Source of the DNA: Pictodentalium vernedei
Lineage: Eukaryota; Mollusca; Scaphopoda; Dentaliida; Dentaliidae
NCBI GenBank assembly: GCA_031216915.1
Contig: CM062296.1
Coordinates: 58,278,584-58,342,583, forward strand
Direction of reading: 5' to 3'
DNA length: 64,000 nucleotides
Position numbers and translations under genes: made by a program. Each line of letters opens with the position of its first letter. Position 1 is the stretch's first letter. Shown one piece after another: positions 1 to 11,227 of this stretch. The notes under the pieces are model-generated. The model saw nothing but the letters and a program-made list of their open reading frames with translations, was not told where the DNA came from and made no database searches.

Positions 1-111
1 CCTGGAAAAAACATTTCTGTGAATGGTTCACAACACTCACATAATTGTTTTACCTCTGGTGTTATGAGTGGTGCCACCATCATTTGTTATAATGTGAAAT
101 CCAGCAAAATT

Positions 112-358
112 TATAGTATGGGGGAGTGGACTGCAACTACAACACCTGTGGAGTGAAAAACGTTCCACCCAGACAATAACCCACAGTCTGTAAAGGGGCA
201 CAACAACGAGCAAAGCTTCAGCCAATGGACCTCCCGATGTAACCCAGTGGTTCATTGACTGAAACTGTGTCTGACATTCAAATGAATCGAGATTATTGTA
301 TGCGTAAAAATTCCACTCCGTGAGTGTTTTATTGATAATCCACTCTCCACGTACTGTA
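112..358 (+). mobile_element. TA-type MITE, family A, diverged
   Basis: Right end CCACTCTCCACGTACTGTA; the left end has decayed to TATAGTATGGGGGAGTGG. The centre retains CAGCCAATGGACCTCC. Confidence 0.78.
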
Positions 359-858
359 CAACCGCGCGCAATGTCGAATTGTCCATATTGTGTCGTCGTT
401 TATATGATTAAATTGTGAAGAATCCCGAACGATTCCGGTACAAATGACAGGTAAATTATTTGAGAGTGACGCCCAAGTAAATAGGGTGCTGATGTCTCAT
501 GTAACAGGTCCCAGGATCGAACCCTGGTTGGGCAAATTCCCAAGGTGTCCGGACACTCTCTGCGACAACAAGAGTTGATGCTGTCACAGCGTATCGTACT
601 TTCGAGTAGCTGTCCAGTTGAGGTAAGAGACACATTCAATGGTGATTCAAGACACCCATGTTGTAACCGCGACGACGATAGTTGCCGCTATACCGGTCAT
701 CACATAAATCCGATAAGCGTTTCGCACTTGCTCAGAATATCCAGATTGGGCGTATATTAGTGCATGAAAATGGATAGATAGGTTATATAGATGTATACAC
801 AAAATGGCAAGGTGAGTGACAAGACAAGTCTAGCTCAGAAGCAGCCCGACCGCCTATT
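359..858. other. No gene recognised
   Basis: Contains a box B-like GGGTTCGATCC on the minus strand near 512-527 without a matching box A, and short frames with no signature. Confidence 0.5.
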
Positions 859-1107
859 TTAATCCTTTACCCAACGAATCGCCCGCATCCGCTCGCGTAA
901 TATGCAACTTCAGCAGCTGAACAAATATTATTTTTTGAAAAGTTTCAACAAAACCATATCATATGACCCCTCTTTGGAACGAGCTCGTCGAGCTCGTTCC
1001 AAAGAGGGGTCACATGATATGGTTTTGTTGAAATTTTTGGAAAAAGTTAAAAAAATGATATTTAAAATAATAAATTTTGATATCGTCTGCGTTGGGCAAA
1101 GGGTTAA
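859..1107 (+). mobile_element. TTAA-type MITE, family B
   Basis: Begins TTAATCCTTTACCCAACG and ends GGGCAAAGGGTTAA. Arms carry CATATCATATGACCCCTC, and the tip is the hairpin GGAACGAGCTCGTCGAGCTC. TTAA plus CCC...GGG termini are the mark of piggyBac-superfamily elements. There is no coding capacity. Confidence 0.88.
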
Positions 1108-1317
1108 ATGCACTTGGAAATGGACACACACAGTTGGCTAAAATGACTACTGCAGTACCTTTCCGCGGTCTGTCGTCTGTCGACTTTAGTCGCCTATCGC
1201 GCCAAAAGAGTTAAATGCACTTGGAAATGAACACACACAGTTGGCTAAAATGACTACTGCAGTACCTTTCCGCGGTCTGTCGTCTGTCGACTTTAGTCGC
1301 CTATCGCGCCAAAAGAG
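1104..1317 (+). repeat. 107-bp unit in direct tandem duplication
   Basis: Two nearly identical 107-bp copies (1104-1210, 1211-1317), each beginning TTAAATGCACTTGG and containing the palindrome-like CTGTCGTCTGTCGAC. A single inverted copy lies at about 27018-27128 between the same two neighbours. Confidence 0.9.
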
Positions 1318-1487
1318 TTAATTCGGAGGTTATATTGTTGAAAATTTGATGAATTCCACAGACATACTGTGCACATTCGATTACTAGATTGGAAAGCAGT
1401 GATCCAAGATGGTACGGTGCTATTCCGTTTATAATCAGATAGAAAATGTTCATTTTGTTTATAAATCGTTTCCCCTCTAGCGAATGC
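1318..1487 (-). pseudogene. Second copy of the retrotransposon C-terminal fragment
   Basis: Minus-strand partner of the fragment at 26845-27050. It contains MNIFYLIINGIAPYHLGSLL, and the downstream LRN-like part is frameshifted. The open frame reads on through a partial MITE at 1487-1597, but that extension is not retrotransposon coding sequence. Confidence 0.6.
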
Positions 1488-1597
1488 CAAAGAGGTGTCA
1501 CATAATATGGTTTTGTTGAAATTGTTTTTAAAAAATTTAAAAAATGAAATTTAAAATAATAAATTTTGAAATCGTCTGCGTTGGGTAAATGATTAAG
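1487..1597 (+). mobile_element. TTAA-type MITE family B, right half only
   Basis: Contains GTCACATAATATGGTTTTG and the end GCGTTGGGTAAATGATTAA. The left half and hairpin tip are missing. Confidence 0.7.
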
Positions 1598-1761
1598 ATT
1601 CAATCGGAGGGAGTATTTCAGTTGGTCGGAAAAGCAAGCCTTAAAAGTTCGCTTTTCCAATCACCTCAAATATTCCATCTGATTGAATACCATGAACGTT
1701 TAGTTTCTCTGAATCAACGCAATAATTATTCCTCAATCCAGACATGAACGAACCAATGATT

Positions 1762-1866
1762 ATTATTAATATTAGACGTGTTTGGTTATTAAATATTATT
1801 GATATTAGACGTGTTTGGTTATTAAATATTATTGATATTAGACGTGTTTGGTTATTAAATATTATG
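1762..1866 (+). repeat. 33-bp tandem repeat, three copies
   Basis: The unit contains ATTAGACGTGTTTGGTTATT and recurs exactly at 1771, 1804 and 1837. It is A/T-rich, no element was assigned, and the minus-strand reading frame over it is a repeat artefact. Confidence 0.9.
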
Positions 1867-2354
1867 AACGTTGAGACACGATATAGCTGTATCATTATGA
1901 TTACGCCGCGCCAATGGTGAATGGTGTTAATATCATGATGTCTTCAAGGTGTATTACATACTTATTGACTGAAATGTCTATACCTGGCACACGAAAGATT
2001 ATCTGTATATTCGTAAGCAAATTGACACCACATTACATCGACAGCAGTGTGCGCGCAAACTCCGGGAAATGTGGGTAAAAGATAGCCCAAAACAGAGTCG
2101 AATTCCCTGTAGAATTTTATTCGTTGCCTGGGCGCTTGGGGTTAAGTTACTCTAAATTAGTATACGCAGAAATACTTCAGGACGTTGTGTTTTATCTGCA
2201 GTAGAGATAAAACGTACTGGTGCCTCTTGACTGGTGGAAATTCGACCTCTCTCCTCACTAACATATCAACTCTGTCTTGTATTTTCTCGAATTGCTAATA
2301 AAAAATTATGTTCCAAGTTAATTTTTTCGTCATTTTGCTTCTACAGAGAATCTG

Positions 2355-2592
2355 GACTATCCATTGCTGGTCACTTTCCACGCATGGGCTACATTTCCAC
2401 GGACGGAATAATATTAGATTCCAAACACTAATTACAGGAATACTCATCAAAAATTTAATTAATGAAGCACCGGGTACAACCCGGTGTTTCATTAATTAAA
2501 ATTTTGCTATTGATGATTTTTACTACCTGGTAAACAGATGCGTGGACATAACTGCCCACGCGTGGATTACGACCAATCCACGGCAACTGAAC
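2355..2592 (+). mobile_element. Palindromic MITE, CCGTGG family
   Basis: Outer arms contain GGTCACTTTCCACG and CACGCGTGGATTACGACCAA. The hairpin centre is TTAATTAATGAAGCACCGGG with its complement. The element abuts the TM6 exon donor: its right end lies within 20 bp of the exon. Confidence 0.82.
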
Positions 2593-2607
2593 CGTGGGTG
2601 CGCTTAC

Positions 2608-2777
2608 CTTACATATGGCGAGTCGATGCATCCGTTGCAAAAGTAATTGATAAAAAAATAGATGAAAACTGGTAACCATACAGAAGTAAATACGGCTAAA
2701 AGAAAAGCCACCATTATTGTCGCCTTCCATTCTTTGCCACCATTTCTCACATTACATGTTTTGTCATTTGTTCTGTC
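2608..2777 (-). CDS. GPCR exon encoding intracellular loop 3 and TM6
   Basis: Third firm exon of the receptor, 170 nt. The acceptor is tttatttcag|GA and the donor is ATGTAAG|gtaagc. It enters in phase 0, matching the TM5 exon, and leaves in phase 2. It encodes a short intracellular loop 3, then KEWKATIMVAFLLAVFTSVW and LPVFIYFF. The TM6 hallmark F-x-x-x-W-x-P is present, although the residue before Trp is Val rather than the common Cys. Two cysteines follow in extracellular loop 3 (CNGC). Intracellular loop 3 is short overall, about 25 residues. A TM7 exon with NPxxY was sought downstream to base 1 and not found, so it is presumably outside the window. Confidence 0.92.
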
Positions 2778-2837
2778 CTGAAATAAATAGCACAATTAAT
2801 GCAAAATGTTCTGGACATAGACATTTTCCAATATAAA

Positions 2838-4435
2838 TACACAGAGAACGCCGTGTGTGTTTGAATCGGTGGGTGTTTTAGACAACGAGTTGGAATGGCT
2901 TAGTCATATTTCACGAGAGCCGTAGTTGAGTTATATAAAAAAAACTACCGATTCAAACACACATCGCGTTCTGTGTTTATTGCATATCCCATGCATTAAA
3001 ATTCATTTAAATAAACACATTTTAATTCGGATGTTTAAACCCAGAGGTGAAGAGTCCGTTTGTTTTGTTTGAAGCTGTTCTGTTCAAAAGGATAGATAAA
3101 AAATCAAAACATTCTTTTGGAAGCCAGTCTAAAATGCATTCGTTATCTTTTCAATTGGGCATGTTTGTTGAAATTCGTATCTCTGTTTCTCGTCGGCTGG
3201 TGTCCATTCACGCCTCTCCATTGTTTGCTTTAGTTGATATTACTGAGAGTAAAAATAGAAGTACAAATTTGGTGAGATTTAGTTTAACCAATATTTATTC
3301 AAAATATTTCAAAATGGTATAAATTATACATAATAGATGGTGGATCCGACAGAAAGCTAAAAAACTTATAAAAGGTCGTTTCCACATACAACATTTACAA
3401 TGTTACAATATAACGGGACCAATAATAGTCAAAAGGCTACACATATATTGTTTAAGCTATGCTCATTAACTGGTTGAGTGCTGGAAGCCCATATTTGGGC
3501 TTTATTCTGATGTGCAGGTGCCACAACCTAAAGGTTAATATTGTGTGGATATGCTTCATATTATCTTTGAAGAGAAATTATACAGTGTATGAGGATTTGC
3601 CTTGTTATAATTTATGGGAGAGTGCCTATATGCACTCTCCCATAAATTGTAACAAGGGAAAGACGTGTGAATAAATTTTGATGACAAAAAATAATTCAGC
3701 ACTCTACCACTTAAAGTCTGATATATCGAAGAATAAGAGAATTATGTATGAAGAGAAAACGCAGGAAGCCAACCAGGGTGTAAACTAAGCCGATGACGAT
3801 TCCAGCCAACTCCAAGCACGGCAGGCGTACACATCCATATGTTAAATTCAAACTCCATTCCGTAAAACAGCACAGCTCCACACACCAATGTCGTGACCAT
3901 CACAGCCGCCCTTACCAATTTGAATGATTATTTGGCTACAATCACCCCGATGGAGACTACAGCAGCCGGTTTCCACAAACGAAGTACAAATTTGGTGAGA
4001 TTTGCAAAAGAGCTGGGAAAAACGTTTTTGATAGAGGTTCGAAGCATGTCAGGATGTGTGTCGATTTACTGAAATAAAGTTGACCAATTTAGATATAAGA
4101 GGATCCGCAGACGAGACGGCCACTGGACTGGGTTCATAGTGTGGTTGGAAATGATTGTTTTTTTTAATATTATCCCATTTTTGGTTAACTATTTTTTGTG
4201 ACCCGACTTTATTTTGCTTTGGACGTTTTCATTTTCACACAACGCGACAGACTGATAATTGCATAACGAAATTTGGAAACTTTTCGAAGCGTAACTAATG
4301 ATCGACAGGAAAGGAACTAGTATAAACGGAGTTGGGAAAAAAGTTCCGGTTTGTATATCACCAGCAGAATACAGAAATATTTATGTCACAGCGGCGATTC
4401 CGTTAAATACGTTGGTTTAATGGATGGGTAATAAA
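2838..4435 (+). repeat. Dispersed repeat, left copy (with MITE-like ends)
   Basis: Begins with an inverted-repeat module (TTTGAATCGGTGGGTGTTTT). It continues with sequence that recurs at 56405-57075, for example GTTTGTTGAAATTCGTATC and CATAACGAAATTTGGAAAC. The left copy carries about 900 bp of extra sequence, including a TTAA-type MITE at 3466-3714. No conserved reading frame was seen between copies. Confidence 0.8.
3466..3714 (+). mobile_element. TTAA-type MITE, family D
   Basis: TTAACTGGTTGAGTGCTGG to CAGCACTCTACCACTTAA. The central perfect hairpin is based on TTATGGGAGAGTGCC. Confidence 0.9.
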
Positions 4436-4819
4436 TCACCTTACAAGCAACACGTACATAGTAACCACACTACTATATAAATAACCAACATCAGGAGAAA
4501 TGGGAAAAAACTGACGACCATGTCTGATGGAAATGAACACCAATTTACGAAGATGGTAAAACTAAATTCGATTACCGAACCCTTCATTTTAATTAATAAG
4601 TCTTTGGGTATTGTCGTAAAATACAGTTCTTTCTTTTCCAGAGTCCACAGAGTATTGAATAAGAAGCATTTTGACATTTTATTCCCCTGACTTCGACTTA
4701 AAATCGCAATAATTAGCAAACAATTCACAGGAAAGGTACAGAATTGCTTTGTATAGTTTTTCGCATGTACTTGTGTTTATATTACATATTCTTTCAATAT
4801 ATATTATCATGACCGAATA

Positions 4820-5192
4820 GGGGCGCGGTGGCTCAGTTGGTAGAGGTGCAGGCTGCAAGCCGAGAGGTCCTCGGTTCGAATCCCACCTGCGGCAACCGCG
4901 TTGTGTCTTTGGGCAAGACACTTCACCCCGATTGCCTACATGGGGGCACGATGACGCTGTGTACTAAGGCGTACTGCACGTCGATGGTGCGCATGTCTTC
5001 AACCAATCTAACCCTGCCTGTGCTGCGGTGCAGTGTTCAGAGTTACGATGTTGGAGAGCTGACAGCTGCTCGTCGTTGCTCGGTGGTTCTCTCCGGGTAC
5101 ACCGGCTTCCTCCACCCGTAAAACTGTCACGGTCACGATTAGCCATTGAGCATAAGTATGTGACCTTAAACACCAATAAATAAATAAATAAT
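4820..5192 (+). mobile_element. tRNA-derived SINE, full length
   Basis: The head is a tRNA-like module with pol III box A (TGGCTCAGTTGG) and box B (GGTTCGAATCC). Then come the body (TTGTGTCTTTGGGCAAGACA and onward), a 3' region ending ACCTTAAACACC and an AATA-type tail. It is flanked by an imperfect 13-bp target duplication, ATCATGAYCGAAT. It is transcribed by RNA polymerase III and mobilised by a partner LINE, according to general knowledge of SINEs. Confidence 0.92.
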
Positions 5193-5199
5193 CATGATC

Positions 5200-5333
5200 G
5201 AATGCATGTCCTGTAATTTGTATCAGATTAGAGGTTGTGTTGACAATCAGATCGCAACGAGCCCTGATGGGCTCGTTGCGATCTGATTGTCAACACAACC
5301 TCTAATCTGATACAAATTACAGGACATGCATTT
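5200..5333 (+). mobile_element. Near-perfect hairpin element
   Basis: The arms, about 60 bp, start GCATGTCCTGTAATTTGTAT and meet at GAGCCCTGATGGGCTC. Only one copy is present here. It begins a few bases after the SINE at 4820-5192. Confidence 0.85.
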
Positions 5334-6272
5334 GGTCACGATAACATTTATCTAACAATCCCGTTACATAAAGCCTGTTTTTCCGTTTTTCTGTTTAAAT
5401 TTGGTTGGAATTGGTCAAAATTTTGAATTTCATATTTTAATGCGTAATAACAATGCATATAATGTTATTGTTTGTCAAAGTGCGGTGTTTACCGGAAGTT
5501 GAATCTATGTGATACGGAATCAGAATGAGTCGTCCATATGGAAAGGAATCGGAACACATTATGTGATACGCACCGTTTCTCGTGGCTTTCAGGCCAAAAT
5601 CTATATGTTTGTTAGATAAACAGAGATTATCAGTGCAATGACGTTTTCTGACCAGCTGTATCGCATCGAGTTGAAGACCTTTAAACGAGCAGTATCGGCA
5701 GAGTCCACCATGTGGACTCGTGCGCCACTGCTTGGCTAATGTTATCAACAAGATATATTATAACTCACAAGAAGCCGTCACTGTACAGGCAGTATTTTTG
5801 TTATGTACCCACAATCGGGTAATAATTAAAACGTATCCCCACTGGGAGAAGAGAAATTCATTTTGGACAAAACAGGCGACACACTATTGGTTTCGGTTCT
5901 TGTAACGACGTGTTCTTTATCTCCATTCCCGACAGGATGAACTCGATCTACCCCGTCATATGAGTGTATCTAGAAGAAATCTAATTTAGGCTAGACAAGA
6001 TTCGCTGAAAAATTGATTGATGCATTTGTACAGTGTCGAAGTGTGAAAAAGTAATTAACCGATGGTTTGTGGATTTAGAGGACCATTTTACAGTTTGAGA
6101 TGGAAGTGAAGGGCACAATTTTTAACCGGCCTCGCTTTCGAATTTCGCAGTATCACACTGCATGCGTGTTGCTAGTATCAACAGTATCACACGCCATTGG
6201 ACACTGCAGAAGAGATTTGATGACCGAAGTCATATTGCAGTCAACGAAAGGTATATAACAAAAAAGGGCGTG
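5334..6272. other. No feature recognised
   Basis: Ordinary A/T-rich intron sequence. A 104-codon minus frame (5437-5751) lacks motifs, conserved partners in the window and splice context. Confidence 0.5.
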
Positions 6273-6590
6273 TACAGTTAAAACTAGAAGTCCTGTCACG
6301 AATAGTGCGCTTATGTAGACTTAATTGCGCGTTGGAATTGCGCGCAATTGCCATATCGAATGGCATCCAAACCACGGCAGGTTCTCCTGGTTACTCATAA
6401 CAAACACAAGCAATGTTTCTGCCAATGGACCTCCGAGTTACACGGAGGTCCATTGGCTGAAACATTGCTTGTGCACAGGCCATATGCACAGAATTTGATA
6501 GCTTTACTTGGGCTATAACGCGCACATTAACGCGCATATCAACGTGCTATTTGTGAGCATTTCATGACAGGACTTCTAGTTTTAACTGTA
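6273..6590 (+). mobile_element. TA-type MITE, family B
   Basis: TACAGTTAAAACTAGAAGTC to its exact complement, within TA duplications. The centre is CTGCCAATGGACCTCC with its complement, the same hairpin as TA-type family A. It also carries GCGCGTT-rich arms. Confidence 0.94.
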
Positions 6591-7012
6591 TGTTTTTCCT
6601 TTGATAGTTAGAATACAAACGAATTTGTTTTTCGTACTTGAGTGTTTTCACATGTGATTATGTGTAAAGCAGAGACTGTGCCATTCAAAGGGATCGGATA
6701 CCTTACGTACGTCGGGCTCAAATGTGAGAGAATAACATAAATGCCAGTGGTATGTCAGCGGTAGATATGTGCTGATTGTGTTGACGGGAGTAATGTGACG
6801 TCGCGATGCATACTGATGCATCGTGGGCTCTCGTGGTAATGTACCTGGGCAATCATATTATGACGTCATCATCGTGGTGATCAGTAGTGTTAAAGCGGAT
6901 GCGCAACATGTGTCTTAGAGTGATACGTCGTCCTTTCTGTTGCAGGCATGATCCCAGGGTAAACAGGTGTTCAATAAGTGGGAATTATGAGAACATGTGA
7001 ATGAAAACCGGT

Positions 7013-7238
7013 TTAAACCTTTGAATCCTAGTGGTATCTTCCATATCAGTTCAATGGAAGCAACGGGAAGAGTCCTTCTTTATTTGGGGGTAGACCAATT
7101 AATATTTTCAACGTGCTGCCTGGGGGCTCCACGTTGAAAATATTGATTGGTCTACACCACACCTTCACTCAAAAGTCAACCTCCTTAATGAAATTATGTT
7201 ACTGGGCCGGAAAGCGGCCTCTGGCGCTCAAAGGGATA
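7013..7238 (+). mobile_element. TTAA-type MITE, family C
   Basis: Left end TTAAACCTTTGAATCCTAG, right end CTCAAAGGGATAA. The central hairpin is built on TATTTTCAACGTG with its complement, flanked by GGTAGACCAATTAA. Confidence 0.8.
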
Positions 7239-8211
7239 AAGCTTCTCACGTGTCAGTTACTCTCCACACCTGTTTCCAATATACTAGTTCCCCAACATAA
7301 GTATCTGGTGGTAACAACATTTCCGAATGATTTGTCGAAACATGCGGGCAGTCAGTTTCAATTAATTTCTCGAACAGCCCTTGAGGTTATTCCTCTTGTC
7401 TCAGTTATAAGACACAACTTTATTGGCAGATAGTTTGAGTGGTTTCTGGTTGAACCGTCTAAGACTCGGTCGACTCATTCCTTACATAGACGACACACAC
7501 ATTCAGGGTAAAGCAAGAATAGGAACAACTCAGAGATAAATACTTTTCACCTGTAATGATCCTAAACTATTTACCAGGTGAATCTGTCAGGTCGGTCCTT
7601 CCTCTTAGACATTTACACTTAGGTTAAAATCTCGTCTTTTCAACAAATATTTCTAAAATTTCAATTGAAATTATTCAGGAGACTAAATCTTGTGTAGAAT
7701 AATTTTTCTATTTTTTTTCAATATATTGAACGCTGTTTTAGATATCTGCGGTATATAAATGTTTATTACGAATAAAAAAGATCATATAATTTCTCAAGTG
7801 CACCGAAACCTGAGGCCGTGAGATCTTCCCCTTTGCACCGAGGATAGGAGGCAAGGTGCAGTGCGTGCCATTTTTCGTCACACGTGCACTGGTGGAAAAT
7901 AAGTAACGTTCCAAGAAATGTAACTGTGAAACTCTCGACTATTCGTCTCTGACGTACTTTACGTGTGCCAATGGCAATGTGGGGGTGAAGTATAACGTAT
8001 AATTGCGGTGGATGGTCGATAATCATCAAACAAAGAAGCTATAAAATCGGCGAGGTGAGTTCTAACACTATTTATTGTTCCTTGAGTCAACAAGACGCAA
8101 ACGGCAATGAAAAAGCATTGCAGATTGCGCTTTGTTAGCCTTTGTAGCATCCAAAGGACGATATATAGATAATGTCACTACTGTTCTCACTTTATACAAT
8201 TTATGATTAGG
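7239..8211. other. No feature recognised
   Basis: Short frames only. The sequence from 7239 to 7440 may be the remaining flank of a family C-related repeat, but the bounds are unclear. Confidence 0.45.
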
Positions 8212-8716
8212 GCTGTCACGATTTTTTAATTTAGGAATCGATTAATCATCGCAAATAATCGATTATAATCGATTAATCGTACCTAAATGCCCCCCTCTTT
8301 GAAGTCGATACAAATGAAGTTCAAGTCAGTTGACATACCTCAAGGCAACAACGAAGACGATCCTTTTTTAGGTACATTCAAAGCTTTGATGTTCTGAACT
8401 TTTGAACCGTCAGTGTATTAATCAAGACCGGTCAGCAGTTGCGAGCTTCACAACTCCCGACCGGTCTTGATTATTACACTGACGGTTCAAAAGTTCAGAA
8501 CATCAAAGCTTTGATGAATGTACCAGAAAGACAGTTGCTTCCAACAGCGTCTTGGGGTTTACCATCGACCTTTAGAAACAATACTTTTTTCATTAAATTT
8601 TCTTTTAATTATTAAACGACTAAAACGGGATATAATTTACCGATTATTCGACAACGAAAAATACTAATCGATTTCACCGTGACCGATCAACAGTCGATTA
8701 ATCGTGACAGCCCAAT
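8212..8716 (+). mobile_element. MITE with GGGCTGTCACGATT ends
   Basis: Inverted ends GGGCTGTCACGATT / AATCGTGACAGCCC with adjacent ATCGATTAATCG repeats. Inside is a 150-bp near-perfect hairpin (8373-8523) with GAACCGTCAGTGTATTAATC arms and the tip GACCGGTCAGCAG. The ends resemble common animal hAT-like MITEs, but no duplication was established. Confidence 0.8.
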
Positions 8717-8996
8717 GTATGATGTATTGTAAACTCACGGTCTTAACACGTACCCAGAATTTAGTGTCCATTCTGACACCCCTGTCCTACTTGCACTCGG
8801 ATGCTTCCGGTGCCCTTGGCGGTTCTGGGAGGGGGGGGGGGGGTGGGGGGGAGGATATGAATACCAAGGATAATGCGCGTATGCTGCCAAGATATTTGCC
8901 AGAGATCATGTAATGATGGTGAACGGCACACGTAGTCCTATTTCATTTGAACCAAGGATCCATGAATGAAACGGTCATTCATAAATATTTGAGTAT

Positions 8997-9242
8997 TTAA
9001 CCCAATCCGAATACAAGGCGACACTCGCGAAATAATTTCTTGAATACAAGTAACAACAACAATCATTTTTCATTCAAAAAACATAACTTATGACCCCCTC
9101 TTGGAAACGAACTCAACGAGCTCGTTCCAATGAGGATGCCATAACTTTTGTTTGTGAGACAAAATGAAAACGAAAATTGGAATGGCGATTTTTGTGAATA
9201 TCGCTAGAAACTTTTGCAGATTACATTGGGTAAAGGATTCGC
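8997..9242 (+). mobile_element. TTAA-type MITE family A, diverged
   Basis: TTAACCCAATCCGAATAC at the left, tip GAACTCAACGAGCTCGTTCC, right end ATTGGGTAAAGGATTC. An older copy. Confidence 0.78.
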
Positions 9243-9858
9243 GACAACTTGCGGAAATTCTCAATTCAATTCAATTTCGATTCAATATTTATTTCACAGC
9301 ATACATATACAAAGGAAAGAAACAAGGTTACAAAAAAACAAAGGTAGATGTACAAATGTATACTGTGAGGAATGACATAGCCTTGTGACTGTCTTGCTGT
9401 CACCCCCAGACAATAAGAATAAAGACTAAACAGCAAAATGGCAAATGATGGACTCAAGTAAGGTAAATCTTGACAGCAGGTAGTACATTGTTTTTTGTTG
9501 TTGTTAATATTGTATTGTTATGTATTGATTATTAGTTCGTTGTGGATCAAACATCCAGATGTTCTGACTCTGGTTATTAAGATCTGTGGATTATGGATTA
9601 ACCGTGTTTTAACCGTATTTTAACCATATTTCTGAATGGATGAAGTAAATAAGCGTCCGTTGGTAAACCATTATAATAATCGTACGCTAAAGGAGTGAAG
9701 TAAATGACCATAAGTAACAGTACCAACCTGGTTATCTGCTTGCTGGGAGAAAAGAGGAGAATATGATAACACCGAGAGTCGTAACTAGCCGAGGCAGTCG
9801 GGACATCATGGGTTTGAACAGTTGATATTGGCGATATATGCATTCAGATATTGATCAG

Positions 9859-10155
9859 TTAATATTTTTTAAAAGATGTTCGGGTAAGGGTTTTTATCGT
9901 TGCATCAAGGTCATTCCACAGTTTAGGAAACGAAACATATGGAAGAGCGGCTGAGAACTGAGTGCGAGGTTTATGGGTGTTTAGGCTTCCACACTGCCTT
10001 GTATTCATGCCCGAGGGATTCCAGTACACTTGAAACGTATCATTAAAACTGACGGGGAAATTGTTCTGCGACCAGTCGTGCATAAATAAAAGTGAATGTA
10101 AATTGTACAGATCGTTAAATTTAAGAATTTTTAAACGTTTGAACGGCGGGTCCAT
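9859..10155 (-). pseudogene. Retrotransposon ORF2 C-terminal segment
   Basis: A 98-codon open stretch that resembles the region after the RT in CR1/L2-type elements: a helix-rich LKILKFNDLYNLHSLLF segment followed by a basic, aromatic tail with a LWNDLDATIK-like end. It ends at a stop just before an A/T-rich stretch. It is assigned by position and by resemblance of its end to the LWN-LP pattern of such elements. Confidence 0.7.
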
Positions 10156-10559
10156 ATGTGAGTTGAACTTTTTGTTCGCTATGATGCGTATAGCTTTCTT
10201 TTGAAAGTTTAAAATTTGTTTGGTAGCTGTTGCGTTGCCCCATATTTGAATACCATAAATTAAGTGGCTTTGAACTAAAGTGAAATAGAGTAGACGTAGT
10301 GTCTAGGGCGGTACAAAATTCTTGGCTCTGTTCAAGATATAAATTGCTCTGGATATTTTTGTACAGAGTGTAGATACATGGTGATGAAATTTAAGGTTCT
10401 CGCCATTTTGATTCCTAGAAATTTTATGAATTTGTGGTCACGATTGTTACCTGCTATTATTAAATCTGAGTTATTCAATGTAATGTGGGTTGTACGTTAT
10501 CGTAATTGTAGTTGTCATTTTGCAGGATGCAGAAGTATGACTTTAGTTTTGTTAGCATT

Positions 10560-10977
10560 TAAAGATTACCTGTTCGCAGAACACCAGTGGTTGATTTTTG
10601 ATAATTCATTGTTTGCCATCTCCGTAAGGGGGTCAAGTCGTTCCCAGGTGCATGGGCTGATGTGTCATCCGCAAAGGATAGAATGCGCATGTCATTTGAT
10701 TCACTGATGTCATTTATATATAGGACGAACAAAAGAGGACCGAGTACAGAGCCCTGGGTTACACATGTAGTGACATTGAGTTACTCCGACGATTCACTAG
10801 TGAATTGAACATATTGGGATCTCCCGGAGAGATAGTTCTGAAACCAAGAATTAGCTATACCTCTTATACCATAGTATTCAAGTTTTCGAGCGAGTATTTC
10901 ATGATCAATAGTGTCAAATGCTTTGGAAAAATCTAAAAACATGGATAGTGTGAAATCTTTAGTTGCTTTGTTTTTCA
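10560..10977 (-). pseudogene. Retrotransposon reverse transcriptase catalytic core
   Basis: Contains RT motif A ([17 protein letters not shown], with the catalytic Asp) and the following [20 protein letters not shown]. After a frame change come GSVLGPLLFVLYINDI and motif C as FADDT (about 10661-10675), which carries the paired catalytic aspartates. The downstream part (10155-10560) is poorly open. The catalytic residues survive but the frame is broken. Confidence 0.85.
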
Positions 10978-11227
10978 TTAACTGGTAGAGTGCTGGAAGC
11001 CCATATTTGGGCTTTACTCTGAAGTGTAGGTACCGTAACTTAAAGGCTACATATTCAGTCGAAGTGCTCCATATTATCTTTTAAGTGAAATTATTTTATA
11101 TGTATGGATTTCCCTTGTTATAATTTATGGGAGAGTGCCCATAGGCACTCTCCCATAAATTGTAACAAGGCAAAGACATGTGAACAAATTTTGGTGATCA
11201 AAAATAATTCAGCACTCTACCAGTTAA
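10978..11227 (+). mobile_element. TTAA-type MITE family D nested in the retrotransposon
   Basis: TTAACTGGTAGAGTGCTGG to AGCACTCTACCAGTTAA. Removing the insert with one TTAA rejoins the RT reading frame exactly, which demonstrates the TTAA target duplication. Confidence 0.95.

Noticed and set aside
500..545. tRNA gene
   Set aside because: Only a box B-like sequence is present. No box A or cloverleaf could be built around it.
1762..1866. CRISPR-like array
   Set aside because: The 33-bp units are head-to-tail without spacers, in a eukaryotic context. It is a plain tandem repeat.
1..2600. TM7 exon of the receptor
   Set aside because: No acceptor followed by an NPxxY- or DPxxY-like motif was found on the minus strand. 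Most likely it lies beyond the left edge.
4441..4728. Hydrophobic minus-strand ORF as a TM exon
   Set aside because: A hydrophobic stretch alone. It would break the matched 0/0 phases between the TM5 and TM6 exons, and no receptor landmark is present.
11198..11227. C-terminal extension of the RT ORF
   Set aside because: The last codons are read through the nested MITE and are not retrotransposon coding sequence.
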